NCBI GenBank assembly: GCA_019456225.1
Contig: VRUI01000030.1
Coordinates: forward strand, 1 to 52,183
Origin: Planctomycetota bacterium
GTDB lineage: Bacteria; Planctomycetota; Phycisphaerae; Sedimentisphaerales; Anaerohalosphaeraceae
Direction of reading: 5' to 3'
Length of the DNA: 52,183 nt
Under the pieces are notes generated by a model. It was not told the origin of the DNA. It worked only from the letters and a program-made list of their open reading frames with translations, and searched no databases. The position numbers and the translations under genes were made by a program. Of this stretch, positions 27,017 through 35,753 are shown piece by piece; positions within the stretch are counted from its first letter, which is position 1; each line of letters opens with the position of its first letter.

Positions 27017-27393
27017 TATTTCGCCCCTCTCTTTTTAACATACTCACTGATGGCTTTGTTGATCTCGGTGAGTTCGTCACTGTCCGGGTTGTCTTGTTCG
27101 AGCAGATGCATCACAAGCGATTTTGCCGAACCGTCAAAGGCCTGATTAGCCAGCGATTTAAGAGCGATTCGCCTTGCATCCTGCCGGGTCAGAAGCGGGG
27201 TGTATATCCCAATGCTGCCTTTTTTGGTTTCCTTTACAACATGCTTGTCTGCCAAACGAGTCAGCATGGTCTTGATAGTTGTGTAGGCCCAATTAATCTC
27301 GTCAGGGAGCCTGTCAGCAACCTGTCGGGTTGTTGCGGGCCAACCCTCCCACAGCACATTCATGATCTGCCATTCGGCTTCGGTAAGTTTCAT
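27016..27393 (-). CDS. BlaI/MecI/CopY-family repressor
   Basis: 125 residues. A winged-helix domain starts LTEAEWQIMNVLWEGWPATT and includes WAYTTIKTMLTRLADKHVV, the classic BlaI recognition-helix region. A C-terminal dimerisation helix pair follows. BlaI repressors bind operator dyads and are inactivated when the partner M56 protein signals. The gene has AAAGGAG before its ATG and is directly followed by the giant M56 gene with a 1-base overlap, so the two form one unit. Two dyads immediately upstream (27419-27453) are probable autoregulatory operators. Confidence 0.92.
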   Translation of the reverse strand: MKLTEAEWQIMNVLWEGWPATTRQVADRLPDEINWAYTTIKTMLTRLADKHVVKETKKGSIGIYTPLLTRQDARRIALKSLANQAFDGSAKSLVMHLLEQDNPDSDELTEINKAISEYVKKRGAK

Positions 27394-27418
27394 ATTGCAC
27401 TCCTTTCAACTCTGATTT

Positions 27419-27453
27419 CTACAACCGTAGAAGCTATTCTACTACAAATGTAG
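27419..27453 (-). promoter_or_regulatory. paired BlaI-type operator dyads
   Basis: CTACAACCGTAG (27419-27430) and CTACAAATGTAG (27442-27453) are two palindromes with TACA/TGTA-like arms. Their centres are 23 bases apart, about two helix turns. They lie 26-60 bases before the BlaI start, where a repressor would block the promoter. Confidence 0.65.
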
Positions 27454-27547
27454 AAAGCGTCAACAAGAAAATAAAAAAAATAATATTTTTCACCCCCTGC
27501 TATTAACTAGCATTGATAAGCACTGCCAGAGTAAAGACTTACGGAAG

Positions 27548-27622
27548 ACACAAAAGCGTGAGATCGCAAGCTCTCCGACTAGGGGTTTTCGCAATATTTT
27601 GCCAGTCTTAGGCGCAATTCGG
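27548..27622 (+). repeat. palindromic intergenic repeat, copy A
   Basis: About 75 bases similar to 33754-33827. It begins ACACAAAAGCGTGAGATCGC, has a hairpin around GCAA, and ends AATTCGG. No gene is seen between the operators and this repeat. Confidence 0.6.
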
Positions 27623-27664
27623 CCTGCATTTCATTTATTTGTGGACTTATTTCTGAATTTTTGA

Positions 27665-27835
27665 TATAATTATCGATACAGATTTCATGAGATAATCATA
27701 TTATTACAGGGTATACTATTCGCCATCGACCCGACCTTCAGAAGCTGGCTGACAGCGGAAGAGCGACTATTCCTAAACGCCGTCCTGCTGGGACCGTCAA
27801 TGGGCACCTCACCGCCAATGCCATGGTCAGTTTGA
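27665..27835 (+). pseudogene. 3' remnant of an unidentified gene
   Basis: An open frame of 56 codons without any start codon ends at 27835. The last part reads FAIDPTFRSWLTAEERLFLN and then AVLLGPSMGTSPPMPW, with GC-rich third positions unlike the AT-rich surroundings. No family was recognised. A terminator in the same direction follows at 27875. This is read as the tail of a lost gene. Confidence 0.4.
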
Positions 27836-27874
27836 GATTGATTATTGATTATTTATGATTGATTATTTAAGGAT

Positions 27875-27900
27875 TCGGCCTGAAGGCCGAGGCTTTTTTT
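27875..27900 (+). terminator. rho-independent terminator, plus strand
   Basis: Stem TCGGCC/GGCCGA with a TGAA loop, then GGC and seven T. It points along the plus strand and overlaps the last bases of the convergent URO-D gene. It would end transcription coming from the 27665-27835 remnant. Confidence 0.6.
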
Positions 27901-29188
27901 ACCTTGCGTCATTGATCGCTTTGAACATTGCCAGCATATTTTCCAACGGTACGTTGCTTTGGACGTTGTGAATGCTGTTAAAAACAAAGCCGCTGTTTTC
28001 CCTGAATATTTCGATCCTTTCAGTGACTTCCCTGTAGACCTCTTCAGGTGTGCCGAATGGCAATGTCTTTTGGGTATCCACACCCCCGCCCCAGAATACC
28101 AGGTCGCTGCCGAATTCTTTTTTCAGCCTTACAGGATCCATATCCGTTGCCGAACACTGAACCGGATTTAAGACATCAAAGCCCGCTTCGATCATGTCAG
28201 GTATTAGAGGATATATCCCGCCGCATGAGTGAATAAATATTTTCCAGCTGGTCAATTCGTGGATCTTATCGTTGATCACCTTCTGAAACGGTTTGTACAG
28301 GTCGCGATAGGCCTGCGGTGAAATAAACGGTCCGCGCTGTGTACCGAAGTCGGTTCCGCTTACAAACACGGCCTGGACTTTGTCTCCCAGCACAGGCGCC
28401 AGTTTTTCGATGTTTTTAAGCCCGATCTCGCACTGTTTTTCAAAGACCTTATACACATAATCACGACGCATCGCCGTTGAGACATACCACTCCTCGACAT
28501 CGCGTATACCTTTGGGGTTCTTCATCCACGTAGCCGGCACCAGGGCAATATCGCCGAACGCGACGCCCGGCATTGTCATGTAGATACCCGCATCGGTATT
28601 TTCATAATACCAGTCGATCTTCTGCCTGAAATATTCGACGTCCTCATCCGTCATCACGCCGAATTCTTCGCAGTTATCCATCGGATCAAGTTTACTCTCA
28701 TCGATCGGCTGCTGGCGGTTGAGGGCATCCCAGAAATAGCTGCTCTTTGGCATCTTAGCACTTGGGGGAACTGTCATGTCGCCTTGCGGGTACATCAATA
28801 GATCGCCATTTGTATCCTGGGTATAATTAAAATCGCCCGCAACAAGCACTTGAGTCCCGTCAATGGGCATGGTAAACGGTTTAAAATTCTCCTGGCGGAC
28901 GCCGAACATATCACACGGCGGATGTACCCCGACAACATCCAGTTCCAGAGCCTTTCGCAATTCTTCGTCAACTTCGCCAAGCATCTGGTAAGGCTCGATG
29001 ACCTTGACAACGTGACCGCTCTTACCCAGAACCGCCTCACGAAGCCGATGCACCGCACAGCAGCCGATACCGGTCTGACCGCCCGCACCAAAGTCAACAC
29101 AAAGCTTATCAACAGGCTTATGCTCCAAAGTCACCGCAAGCCGCTCACGCGGAGTCATCGGTCCAACCTGGGTATTTTTACTAGTCAT
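27899..29188 (-). CDS. URO-D/MtaA-fold protein
   Basis: 429 residues, longer than typical uroporphyrinogen decarboxylases (about 350). The opening MTPRERLAVTLEHKPVDKLC is typical of non-heme URO-D paralogues. The HSCGG motif (about residue 320) and the terminal NSIHNVQSNVPLENML region match the MtaA-like metal site and C-terminus. GGAGG is five bases before the ATG. The gene follows a second URO-D-fold gene in the same direction after a 177-base gap. No corrinoid or activator protein lies nearby, so the methyl acceptor is unknown. Similar proteins are expanded in Phycisphaerae and Lentisphaerae near sugar-catabolic genes. Confidence 0.85.
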   Translation of the reverse strand: MTSKNTQVGPMTPRERLAVTLEHKPVDKLCVDFGAGGQTGIGCCAVHRLREAVLGKSGHVVKVIEPYQMLGEVDEELRKALELDVVGVHPPCDMFGVRQENFKPFTMPIDGTQVLVAGDFNYTQDTNGDLLMYPQGDMTVPPSAKMPKSSYFWDALNRQQPIDESKLDPMDNCEEFGVMTDEDVEYFRQKIDWYYENTDAGIYMTMPGVAFGDIALVPATWMKNPKGIRDVEEWYVSTAMRRDYVYKVFEKQCEIGLKNIEKLAPVLGDKVQAVFVSGTDFGTQRGPFISPQAYRDLYKPFQKVINDKIHELTSWKIFIHSCGGIYPLIPDMIEAGFDVLNPVQCSATDMDPVRLKKEFGSDLVFWGGGVDTQKTLPFGTPEEVYREVTERIEIFRENSGFVFNSIHNVQSNVPLENMLAMFKAINDAR

Positions 29189-29365
29189 ATATAGCCTCCA
29201 TTATTCAAAGCACCTGACCCAAGAACCAGATTAAAATTTATCATTGTCTGGTTTTATTATAGAATCCCATATTATTTAACACCTCGACCTAACCTTATCC
29301 ATCGGCGGATAACCGGTAAGCGGATAGTTGGCAGAAGCAATTGTATAAATCTAATTCTCAACATA

Positions 29366-30385
29366 TTATTCCTTTCGCCGATATCCGGGTTGTTTTTGGG
29401 CCTCTTCGATAAACGCCAGCATATTAGCAAGACACGTGTCACCTTCCACCGAATGAGAGGGTGAAAAGATATAACCGCCCTCAGCCCCCAACTCCAGCAA
29501 TCGCCGTGATTCATCCTGAACATCTTCAACGCTTCCATAAGGCAGCGTCTTCTGGATCGAAAGCCCCCCATGAAAACACAGTTGACCGCGGTACCGCTTC
29601 ATCAGCATTTCAATATCCATCACTTCCGGCTGAAACGGGTTAAAGCAATCCAGCCCTATCTCGATCAGATCATCAAATAACTCGTCCACATCACCGCAGG
29701 AATGGATCATGACATATTTACCTGCATCCTTGACTACTTTATACATACGCTTTAATTGCGGATAAATAAATCTTTTCCAAAGCTCCGGCCCCATCTGCAG
29801 GCCATGCTGCTGGCCCCAGTCATCACCAAAATAAACCGCATCAATGTCATACGTTAAAGCCTTCTTGATTTGTTCGATATTATAGTCGGTTATCGCCCTC
29901 AGCAATTCATGCACAAAATCCGGGTTAACGATAAAGTCCATCATCAGGTTTTCCATCCCGCGAAGCGTCCACGCGCGTTCATAAAGAGAAAATCCCATCT
30001 CGAAAAGACGAAACAGATCACCCTTGGAATCGATCGAACTGACTATGTTTTCATAAAAACGCCCATCAAGTGGATCAGGAAATGTGTATCCCGTCAGTAT
30101 CGGCTCTGAGAGAATACATCCCTTGACGATACCAATATCTTTATCGACACTGCGGTCCCAGACAACCCCAAAAACATCCTGCAAACAGTCATTTCCAATA
30201 TCGTCAAAAAAACCAATATCGCTGCCAAGCCGGAGGATATGATTATCAACAGCAGCCTCAATATCATCCGTACCATAATGCCCAACAAGCAGACTTTCAG
30301 CTTCCAGCGTAAACTTAAACGACCACGGAACATATGGAGGGCGATTACCATCCAAAACACATTTGACAACATCTCGTTTATTCAT
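29366..30385 (-). CDS. URO-D/MtaA-fold protein
   Basis: 339 residues. The motifs HSCGDVDELFDDLIEIGLDC and FHGGLSIQKTLPYG match the methyltransferase-like URO-D group, and the H-x-C metal pair is intact. The start was set at the ATG at 30385, with AAAGGA seven bases upstream; a TTG two codons earlier lacks that support. It is preceded by a GH2-like protein gene 67 bases upstream in the same direction. Pairing with 27899-29188 suggests two related steps or substrates, but this is inference. Confidence 0.85.
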   Translation of the reverse strand: MNKRDVVKCVLDGNRPPYVPWSFKFTLEAESLLVGHYGTDDIEAAVDNHILRLGSDIGFFDDIGNDCLQDVFGVVWDRSVDKDIGIVKGCILSEPILTGYTFPDPLDGRFYENIVSSIDSKGDLFRLFEMGFSLYERAWTLRGMENLMMDFIVNPDFVHELLRAITDYNIEQIKKALTYDIDAVYFGDDWGQQHGLQMGPELWKRFIYPQLKRMYKVVKDAGKYVMIHSCGDVDELFDDLIEIGLDCFNPFQPEVMDIEMLMKRYRGQLCFHGGLSIQKTLPYGSVEDVQDESRRLLELGAEGGYIFSPSHSVEGDTCLANMLAFIEEAQKQPGYRRKE

Positions 30386-30452
30386 AAACAATCCTTTTAC
30401 ACATGCCGATCACTCCGGAAAAATTCGGTAGGATGTGCTGTGCCCATGCTGT

Positions 30453-31214
30453 TTACTTCGGAAAAAGTTTATTAAGCAATTCACCATCGATCTCTGCCTT
30501 TGGAGCAAACTTCCCCGAACCGGTAACCGTGATCTGTCCCGAAAATGCTTTACCTGTTATATTACCGATAACCGCGCGAACACGAGCCTCTTTTTTCGCC
30601 GCGTTCGGATAGACCTGAACATCTTCCAGCCATACCGGTTCAGTCGCTCTAAGCTCCATCCTGCCGACGATACCGTTCCAGTTCGTCTGCGTCCGTTCGT
30701 CAACGGCATGAGCGGGCCCCGCCGGAGGCAGCTTGGCATTGTTGACCACTAAAGTGATAGTATGCTTACCCGGAGTCATCGCTTTGGTCACGTCAAACAC
30801 CTGCGCCGCGCTAAGCGTATTTTCCCACCCGCAAAAAACCTCATCCACCCAGACACGGATGTCCTTGCCTCGCTCAAAAAACAGCGTGATCTTCTTGCCG
30901 GCCCATGAGTCAGGGATCGTCACCTGCTTTTGATACCACGCAGGCCCCTTCCAGTACCACACACGCGAAAGTCGTTTTTCGTCCTTTTCGTTTTTATATA
31001 TGCCCTTGTGGTTTTCGTCGGTGATCCCTGGAAGCTTGACAGTATCTTCAAACTTCTGGCCGTACCACTTTTCTGCAACTCCAACATCATCAGCATCAAG
31101 GCGAAACCCCCATCTGCCGGCTAGCGAAACAGTCCCCTTATCGGCAATAGCGGAATTTGCGAACACAACAATTAACATAGCAAGAAGAAGCGATTGAACG
31201 AATTGCCTTTTCAT
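30453..31214 (-). CDS. secreted GH2-type sugar-binding domain without catalytic domain
   Basis: 253 residues: a signal peptide (MKRQFVQSLLLAMLIVVFAN ... AIA), then the jelly-roll sugar-binding domain of GH2 beta-galactosidases (SLAGRWGFRLDADDVG, WYWKGPAWYQKQVTIP, then VWVDEVFCGWENTLSAA) and the beginning of the second, Ig-like domain (WLEDVQVYPN). The TIM-barrel catalytic domain of GH2 (about 300 further residues) is absent and the protein stops at LLNKLFPK. It is either a truncated GH2 gene or a free-standing binding protein. It is the first gene of a leftward run with two URO-D-fold genes. Confidence 0.7.
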   Translation of the reverse strand: MKRQFVQSLLLAMLIVVFANSAIADKGTVSLAGRWGFRLDADDVGVAEKWYGQKFEDTVKLPGITDENHKGIYKNEKDEKRLSRVWYWKGPAWYQKQVTIPDSWAGKKITLFFERGKDIRVWVDEVFCGWENTLSAAQVFDVTKAMTPGKHTITLVVNNAKLPPAGPAHAVDERTQTNWNGIVGRMELRATEPVWLEDVQVYPNAAKKEARVRAVIGNITGKAFSGQITVTGSGKFAPKAEIDGELLNKLFPK

Positions 31215-31414
31215 AAAAAAATCCTAAGCAAATAGTTTAGATACATAATAATTCATGATATTTGAGTACGTTAAACCCTGTTGACAAAGTGTACCATATC
31301 CGACAGAAAAAGGCTATTTTATTTTGAAATCCCACTTTTGGGTGAGCAAGTTTTTTAGCGGTATTTATAGCAATGCTTAAGACTTTCATATTTTAACGAT
31401 ATTTCAAGCTTTAA

Positions 31415-32647
31415 ATGGTGTCATGCCGATATAATGAAATGCTGAAAAAATTGGATACCTCAAATATGTCATTGCTTATTGAACTGCCGATACTCATTTT
31501 GATGGGTATGGGGACTGTTTTTGTGTTCTCCGCGGGGGCTAACGTCTCCAGCAGCTTCAATTTCCAGAAATTTTACAGTTTCACGACCCACAAACAGTTG
31601 TTGTTTTTCCCTCTCGCTGTCTGCGTGATGTACGCGATGGCACATCTGGACGCAAAACGCCTTTCGTTTACCCGCGCCGGTGTCGTTAAATCCTATACTC
31701 CATATCTGCTTGCTCTGAGTGCAATACTGCTGGTTCTGGCTTTGGTCCCGGGGATTGGCACTCCGAAAAACCACTCATGGCGATGGCTGACGCTGGCTGT
31801 CGGACCAGTGAAAATCAGCTTCCAGCCATCGGAGCTGGCAAAGTGGGCCGTTATCATTTACATGGCCGCGATCCTGGACCTGTGCGCCGATAGCCTTAAA
31901 AAATACTGGAAACGTTTTATCCCCATCTGTGTTGTCCCTGCTATCATTGTCGCTTTGATAATCGGACAAGACTTCGGGACGGCGGCTTTCATATTGTTTC
32001 TGGCGTTTATCATGCTGATAATCGGAGGAGCAACGTGGTGGCACTTCCTTACGCCCATGCCGATAATCTCCGCGGTATTCTACTTTTCCATCGTCAGGTT
32101 TCCTTACCGCATGGAAAGGATCAAGGCATTTTTCGACGCGGACTCGGAAAGCTCGGCAACTTACCACGCCCTGCAATCACTGATCGCCGTAAGCACCGGG
32201 GGTATCCTGGGAAAAGGGCTTGGCAGAGGGTACTCAAAACATGGGCACCTGCCGGAAGATACGACCGATTTTATATTCGCGATAATCGGCGAAGAACTCG
32301 GGTTTGTCGGCTGCATGTTCGTCATCGGGATGTTCGTGCTGCTTACGGTAATGTCTTTGATTGCTGTAAACCGCAGCAGGAACAGATTTTGCAAACTGCT
32401 CGCCGCCGGTATTGCGTTGACGATCGGTTTGCAGGCAGCTATCAACATTGGCGTGGTAACCAGCGTGCTGCCGACCAAAGGGATCCCGCTTCCGTTTCTA
32501 AGTGCCGGCGGAACGAGCCTTTTGCTAACAGCGGCAGCAGCGGGCTTGCTGATCAGCATAGCAAGACAAACCGAGGACCTGACGGTGATTGACGACCTTT
32601 ACCCGGCTATGGAGATAGTAAATGAACCAGTCGCAGCAGCCGTCTAG
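31415..32647 (+). CDS. ftsW: lipid II polymerase/flippase-family protein FtsW
   Basis: 410 residues, about ten transmembrane segments, of the SEDS family (FtsW/RodA/SpoVE) that polymerises septal peptidoglycan. Typical segments are KISFQPSELAKWAVIIYMA, the large-loop region YRMERIKAFFDADSESS, and the C-terminal LPFLSAGGTSLLLTAAAAGL. FtsW rather than RodA is favoured because murG follows with a 26-base overlap, as in the mur/dcw cluster. No strong Shine-Dalgarno is seen; ATG codons at 31415 and 31439 are both possible starts. Other dcw genes are not in the window. Confidence 0.88.
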   Translation: MVSCRYNEMLKKLDTSNMSLLIELPILILMGMGTVFVFSAGANVSSSFNFQKFYSFTTHKQLLFFPLAVCVMYAMAHLDAKRLSFTRAGVVKSYTPYLLALSAILLVLALVPGIGTPKNHSWRWLTLAVGPVKISFQPSELAKWAVIIYMAAILDLCADSLKKYWKRFIPICVVPAIIVALIIGQDFGTAAFILFLAFIMLIIGGATWWHFLTPMPIISAVFYFSIVRFPYRMERIKAFFDADSESSATYHALQSLIAVSTGGILGKGLGRGYSKHGHLPEDTTDFIFAIIGEELGFVGCMFVIGMFVLLTVMSLIAVNRSRNRFCKLLAAGIALTIGLQAAINIGVVTSVLPTKGIPLPFLSAGGTSLLLTAAAAGLLISIARQTEDLTVIDDLYPAMEIVNEPVAAAV

Positions 32648-33749
32648 CAAAAAACATTTCATATTCGCCGGCGGCGGTACGGGCGGGCATATTTACCCGG
32701 CTATCGCAGTCGCCCAGCAGCTTGACGAAATCTCGCCCGATGCCCAGATCAAATTCTTCTGCAGCAATCGCCCCGTCGATTCGCATATACTCTCAAAGAC
32801 CGGTTTCGAGTTTATCACACTCGACGCGAAAAGCCCCTCGCCGCGGCCGGATAAACTCTTATCGTTTTTTATCTCATTGCACAAATGCTTTTACCTTGCA
32901 AAGAGCAAACTCCCGGAAAATTCTGTAGTTATCGCCACCGGCGGGTTTGTATCGGTGCCAGTCGTACTCGCCGCCCGCTGGCTGAAGCTGCCCATCGCTA
33001 TCATTAATGTTGACATCGTTCCAGGCAAGGCAAATAAAATGCTAAAGCGGTTTGCGAAAAATATTTTCCTGCAATTCGAAGACAGCCACCGCTATTTCGA
33101 CAAGACCAAAGCAAAGATAACGACAACGGGTTGTCCGCTGCGAAAGAACTTCTTTAAACCGAATCCGCAGAATGTCTATGACGATCTTGCACTGGATATC
33201 AACAAAAAGACGCTCCTGGTCACCGGGGCATCCACCGGTGCGGTTAGTATAAACAATGCGGTCACCGGGATCCTGGACGAACTCGAGGAGTTTGCCGACA
33301 CATGGCAGATCGTTCATCTTACCGGCAGGGCAAATCTCAAGACCGTCGAAGACAGTTACGTCGGCTCGAAGATCAGCTACCACCTTGTCGATTATTATGA
33401 CGAGATGCAGGATCTGTTCGCCGCCTGTGACCTGCTCATCGGCAGAGGCGGAGCGGTAAGCATCGCCGAATTCACCCAGGCACAAAAACCGGTGATCTGC
33501 ATGCCGTACCCATACCATACGGACATGCATCAGAAACGAAACGCAGCCGACCTATGCGATAAAGGAGCGGCAGTTATCGTAGACGACACCCCAAACACCC
33601 CGCTGCAAACACAAGAGCGACTTGCCAGGGTACTCAAAGACTTGATGTCCAGCAAAGAAAAACTCGACCGGATGAGAGACGCAGCGAAATTAACCCGCCC
33701 GCAAAACGCAGCAAAAACCATCGCCGAAATAATCAGCAAGACGATTTAA
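32622..33749 (+). CDS. murG: UDP-GlcNAc:undecaprenyl-PP-MurNAc-pentapeptide GlcNAc transferase MurG
   Basis: 375 residues. The N-terminal GGGTGGHIYPAIAVAQQL is the glycine-rich loop diagnostic of MurG. The C-terminal donor domain carries LIGRGGAVSIAEFTQAQKPV. The enzyme makes lipid II from lipid I on the cytoplasmic face of the inner membrane. The start has GGAG seven bases upstream, inside the end of ftsW, so the pair is translationally coupled. Length is normal for MurG. Confidence 0.93.
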   Translation: MNQSQQPSSKKHFIFAGGGTGGHIYPAIAVAQQLDEISPDAQIKFFCSNRPVDSHILSKTGFEFITLDAKSPSPRPDKLLSFFISLHKCFYLAKSKLPENSVVIATGGFVSVPVVLAARWLKLPIAIINVDIVPGKANKMLKRFAKNIFLQFEDSHRYFDKTKAKITTTGCPLRKNFFKPNPQNVYDDLALDINKKTLLVTGASTGAVSINNAVTGILDELEEFADTWQIVHLTGRANLKTVEDSYVGSKISYHLVDYYDEMQDLFAACDLLIGRGGAVSIAEFTQAQKPVICMPYPYHTDMHQKRNAADLCDKGAAVIVDDTPNTPLQTQERLARVLKDLMSSKEKLDRMRDAAKLTRPQNAAKTIAEIISKTI

Positions 33750-33753
33750 CCCT

Positions 33754-33860
33754 ACACAGAAGCGCGAGTGCGCAAGCACTCCGAATGGGGATTTCGAATT
33801 GCATTGTCAATCTTAGACGTAATTCGGGGAGCTTGCGCTCCCGCACTTTTGTTTTTATTG
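33754..33860. repeat. palindromic intergenic repeat, copy B, with two inverted half-units
   Basis: The left half (ACAGAAGCGCGAGTGCGCAA ...) resembles the reverse complement of the right half (... GAGCTTGCGCTCCCGCAC). Each holds its own hairpin (GAGTGC-GCAA-GCACTC; GGGAGC-TTGC-GCTCCC at 33827-33842). The right hairpin plus T-rich tail may end murG transcription. The left 74 bases match 27548-27622. Confidence 0.6.
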
Positions 33861-35027
33861 CTGGGCAGACATTATTATTGCCGCTATCGTGCCGGCAACT
33901 GCCAGTCCTGCGACTACCGCTAGTGCTATCTTGATAAAGCTCCACGGTCTTTCGCCCTGCACCTCGCCGGTTCTGGCGTTTACGAGGAAACGGAAGATCT
34001 TCTCTTTATAGCGGTACGCACTGATCCAGATAGGCAAAAGCACGTGTTTGAATGTCACGTTGTCGTGCTGGGTTTTTACCGAATGGATCCTCTGTTCGTC
34101 ACCGCCGATATCGCGTTTGACAAGGATGCGGATATGGCCGTCCATGATCTGTGCGCCATAAGCAAAACCATCGGCGAGATCGATCTGGTAGCTTTCGGCT
34201 TTAAAGCCGGTAAGGTATTCGTCCTTGTACGGCACGAGATTTCCGAGGTCCCATGGCTCCAGCTTTTCGGTGTATTTCCTCGGCAGCGAATTGCTGGCAA
34301 GAACCAGAACGTCGTCAAAAGATTTCCAGACCGTCCCGCTTGCCGAGTACCATCGGGTCCGTCTTTCCTGTCGGGTTCTGTGTTGGGTTTTACCGTTTAC
34401 TGTCGTTGTGTAATGGACGGTCACATAGTAATGTTCGCCTCGCTGACCGGTATAGAAACTCTTCGTATCGCTGTCATACGTCCAGTACGGGACATACATA
34501 CCGTTTAGCTTGCCTTCCTGACGTGCCATTTTTTTCAGAGCACTAGGCGCAAACCACAACTTACCGATCCACGTAATGAAAGAAGTCTTACCTTCTTTGC
34601 GTGTAACCTTGAAAGGAAGCAGGGATTTCGGTTTGATATGTTTTGTCGAGTGGGCCGTGGAGATAATATCACTGCCGCAAAAGACGCACTGCTGAGCGGA
34701 AATGTTCGGCTCGGTAGTAACCTCTGCTCCACACTCGGAACAATCAACTGTCAGTTGCTCGACGATGTCCTTACTGTCAGGACACTCGGAGAGGAAGGTC
34801 TTAAAGTCCAGCTCATGAATATCTTCCTCCGATTTTGGGATCGGATTTTCAAACCCGCAGTAAGGACACTTCTGAGCATCTGCACCGGGCTGAAAAGACA
34901 TTTTGCCCGCACAACTGCCGCATTTAAAAACCTGATCAAGCTGACCAACAGCCGGCGGACCTTCAACAACCTCATCATCAGCGCCAACAACCGCTTCGTC
35001 TTCACCCGGATATGTTGTTTCCGACAT
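33855..35027 (-). CDS. double zinc-ribbon membrane-anchored protein
   Basis: 390 residues. Four CxxC pairs (CGSC, CPYC, CSEC, CVFC; within about residues 35-120) form two zinc ribbons of the type annotated as TFIIB-like or primosomal-protein-like. A beta-rich middle domain follows (GMYVPYWTYDSD, then GEHYYVTVHYTTTVNGK). The C-terminus has one membrane segment (IKIALAVVAGLAVAGTIAAI). The start was set at the ATG at 35027, with GGAG seven bases before it. Such proteins are often encoded next to SPFH/virion-core-like genes, as here (two genes upstream). Function unknown. Confidence 0.75.
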   Translation of the reverse strand: MSETTYPGEDEAVVGADDEVVEGPPAVGQLDQVFKCGSCAGKMSFQPGADAQKCPYCGFENPIPKSEEDIHELDFKTFLSECPDSKDIVEQLTVDCSECGAEVTTEPNISAQQCVFCGSDIISTAHSTKHIKPKSLLPFKVTRKEGKTSFITWIGKLWFAPSALKKMARQEGKLNGMYVPYWTYDSDTKSFYTGQRGEHYYVTVHYTTTVNGKTQHRTRQERRTRWYSASGTVWKSFDDVLVLASNSLPRKYTEKLEPWDLGNLVPYKDEYLTGFKAESYQIDLADGFAYGAQIMDGHIRILVKRDIGGDEQRIHSVKTQHDNVTFKHVLLPIWISAYRYKEKIFRFLVNARTGEVQGERPWSFIKIALAVVAGLAVAGTIAAIIMSAQQ

Positions 35028-35057
35028 TACAATACTCCACTTACAAAAAAACAAGTC

Positions 35058-35090
35058 ATAAAAGCGCGGGAGCACGAGCTCCCCGATTAA
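35058..35090 (+). repeat. palindromic intergenic repeat, short copy C
   Basis: AAAAGCGCGGGAGCACGAGC and onward, with hairpin GGGAGC-ACGA-GCTCCC (35068-35083). It matches the reverse complement of the right half of copy B. Confidence 0.55.
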
Positions 35091-35157
35091 ACGCTAAGTA
35101 TACAGATTAATCAAACCAACTATTACAACAGATGGCTTAAATATTACAAAAATAAAA

Positions 35158-35709
35158 CTAATCCTTAAGCTTCTCAGCCAGTCCCTTAAGTGTTTCCAAA
35201 TGCCCCTCTGAAATTATGCCATATTGATGCATCTTTTCACATTCACATCGCACATCTTCAACTAGAGGGTCTTGATGGTTTACCTGAATAAACATTCCAG
35301 ATTCCTCTGTCCACCATTTCCTTTCAATAACATCAAGCAAAATCCCCCGAACCTTTGTCCGAAGCAACGGGTCTGCCGATTCTACTAACTTAAAAAACGC
35401 AGCCTTGCGGCATCCTGCAAAGAATTTAAAATAAGCAGCAACAACTATCACCCAGATCGCCGAAGCAAACAGTAAACCAAATACCATAAAACCTGCACTG
35501 TCCGCCGCTAGTTGCCCATTTCTTGCGTTGGAAGCGATCGCCAGGGCAAACAAAGGGGCAACGCAAGCTGAGATAGCTAGCATTACCAGGGCAATGCTCG
35601 TGAGAATTCCGGCAACCTTGACATCCCACTGAAAAATCAGACGGTTCTGAGTAATGTGCAGATAAACCAAAGCGATAAGCAAGATTGAAATCAAAATTGT
35701 AATCTGCAT
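35158..35709 (-). CDS. hypothetical membrane protein with three transmembrane segments
   Basis: 183 residues, no family recognised. Hydrophobic segments lie at about 2-18, 33-60 and 72-95 (including VFGLLFASAIWVIVVAAYF). A hydrophilic helical C-terminal half (about 100-183) follows. AAGGG precedes the ATG. It lies between the SPFH-GYF gene (45 bases upstream) and the zinc-ribbon gene, all leftward, so the three likely act together at the membrane. What it does is unknown. Confidence 0.65.
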   Translation of the reverse strand: MQITILISILLIALVYLHITQNRLIFQWDVKVAGILTSIALVMLAISACVAPLFALAIASNARNGQLAADSAGFMVFGLLFASAIWVIVVAAYFKFFAGCRKAAFFKLVESADPLLRTKVRGILLDVIERKWWTEESGMFIQVNHQDPLVEDVRCECEKMHQYGIISEGHLETLKGLAEKLKD

Positions 35710-35753
35710 AAAATGCCCTTTAATTATAAATCACCAATTATAAATTATAAATC

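Noticed and set aside
27840-27872. ATTGATTATT repeats as a CRISPR or origin iteron
   Set aside because: Only a few imperfect AT-rich copies without spacers or DnaA-box pattern. No cas genes are in the window.
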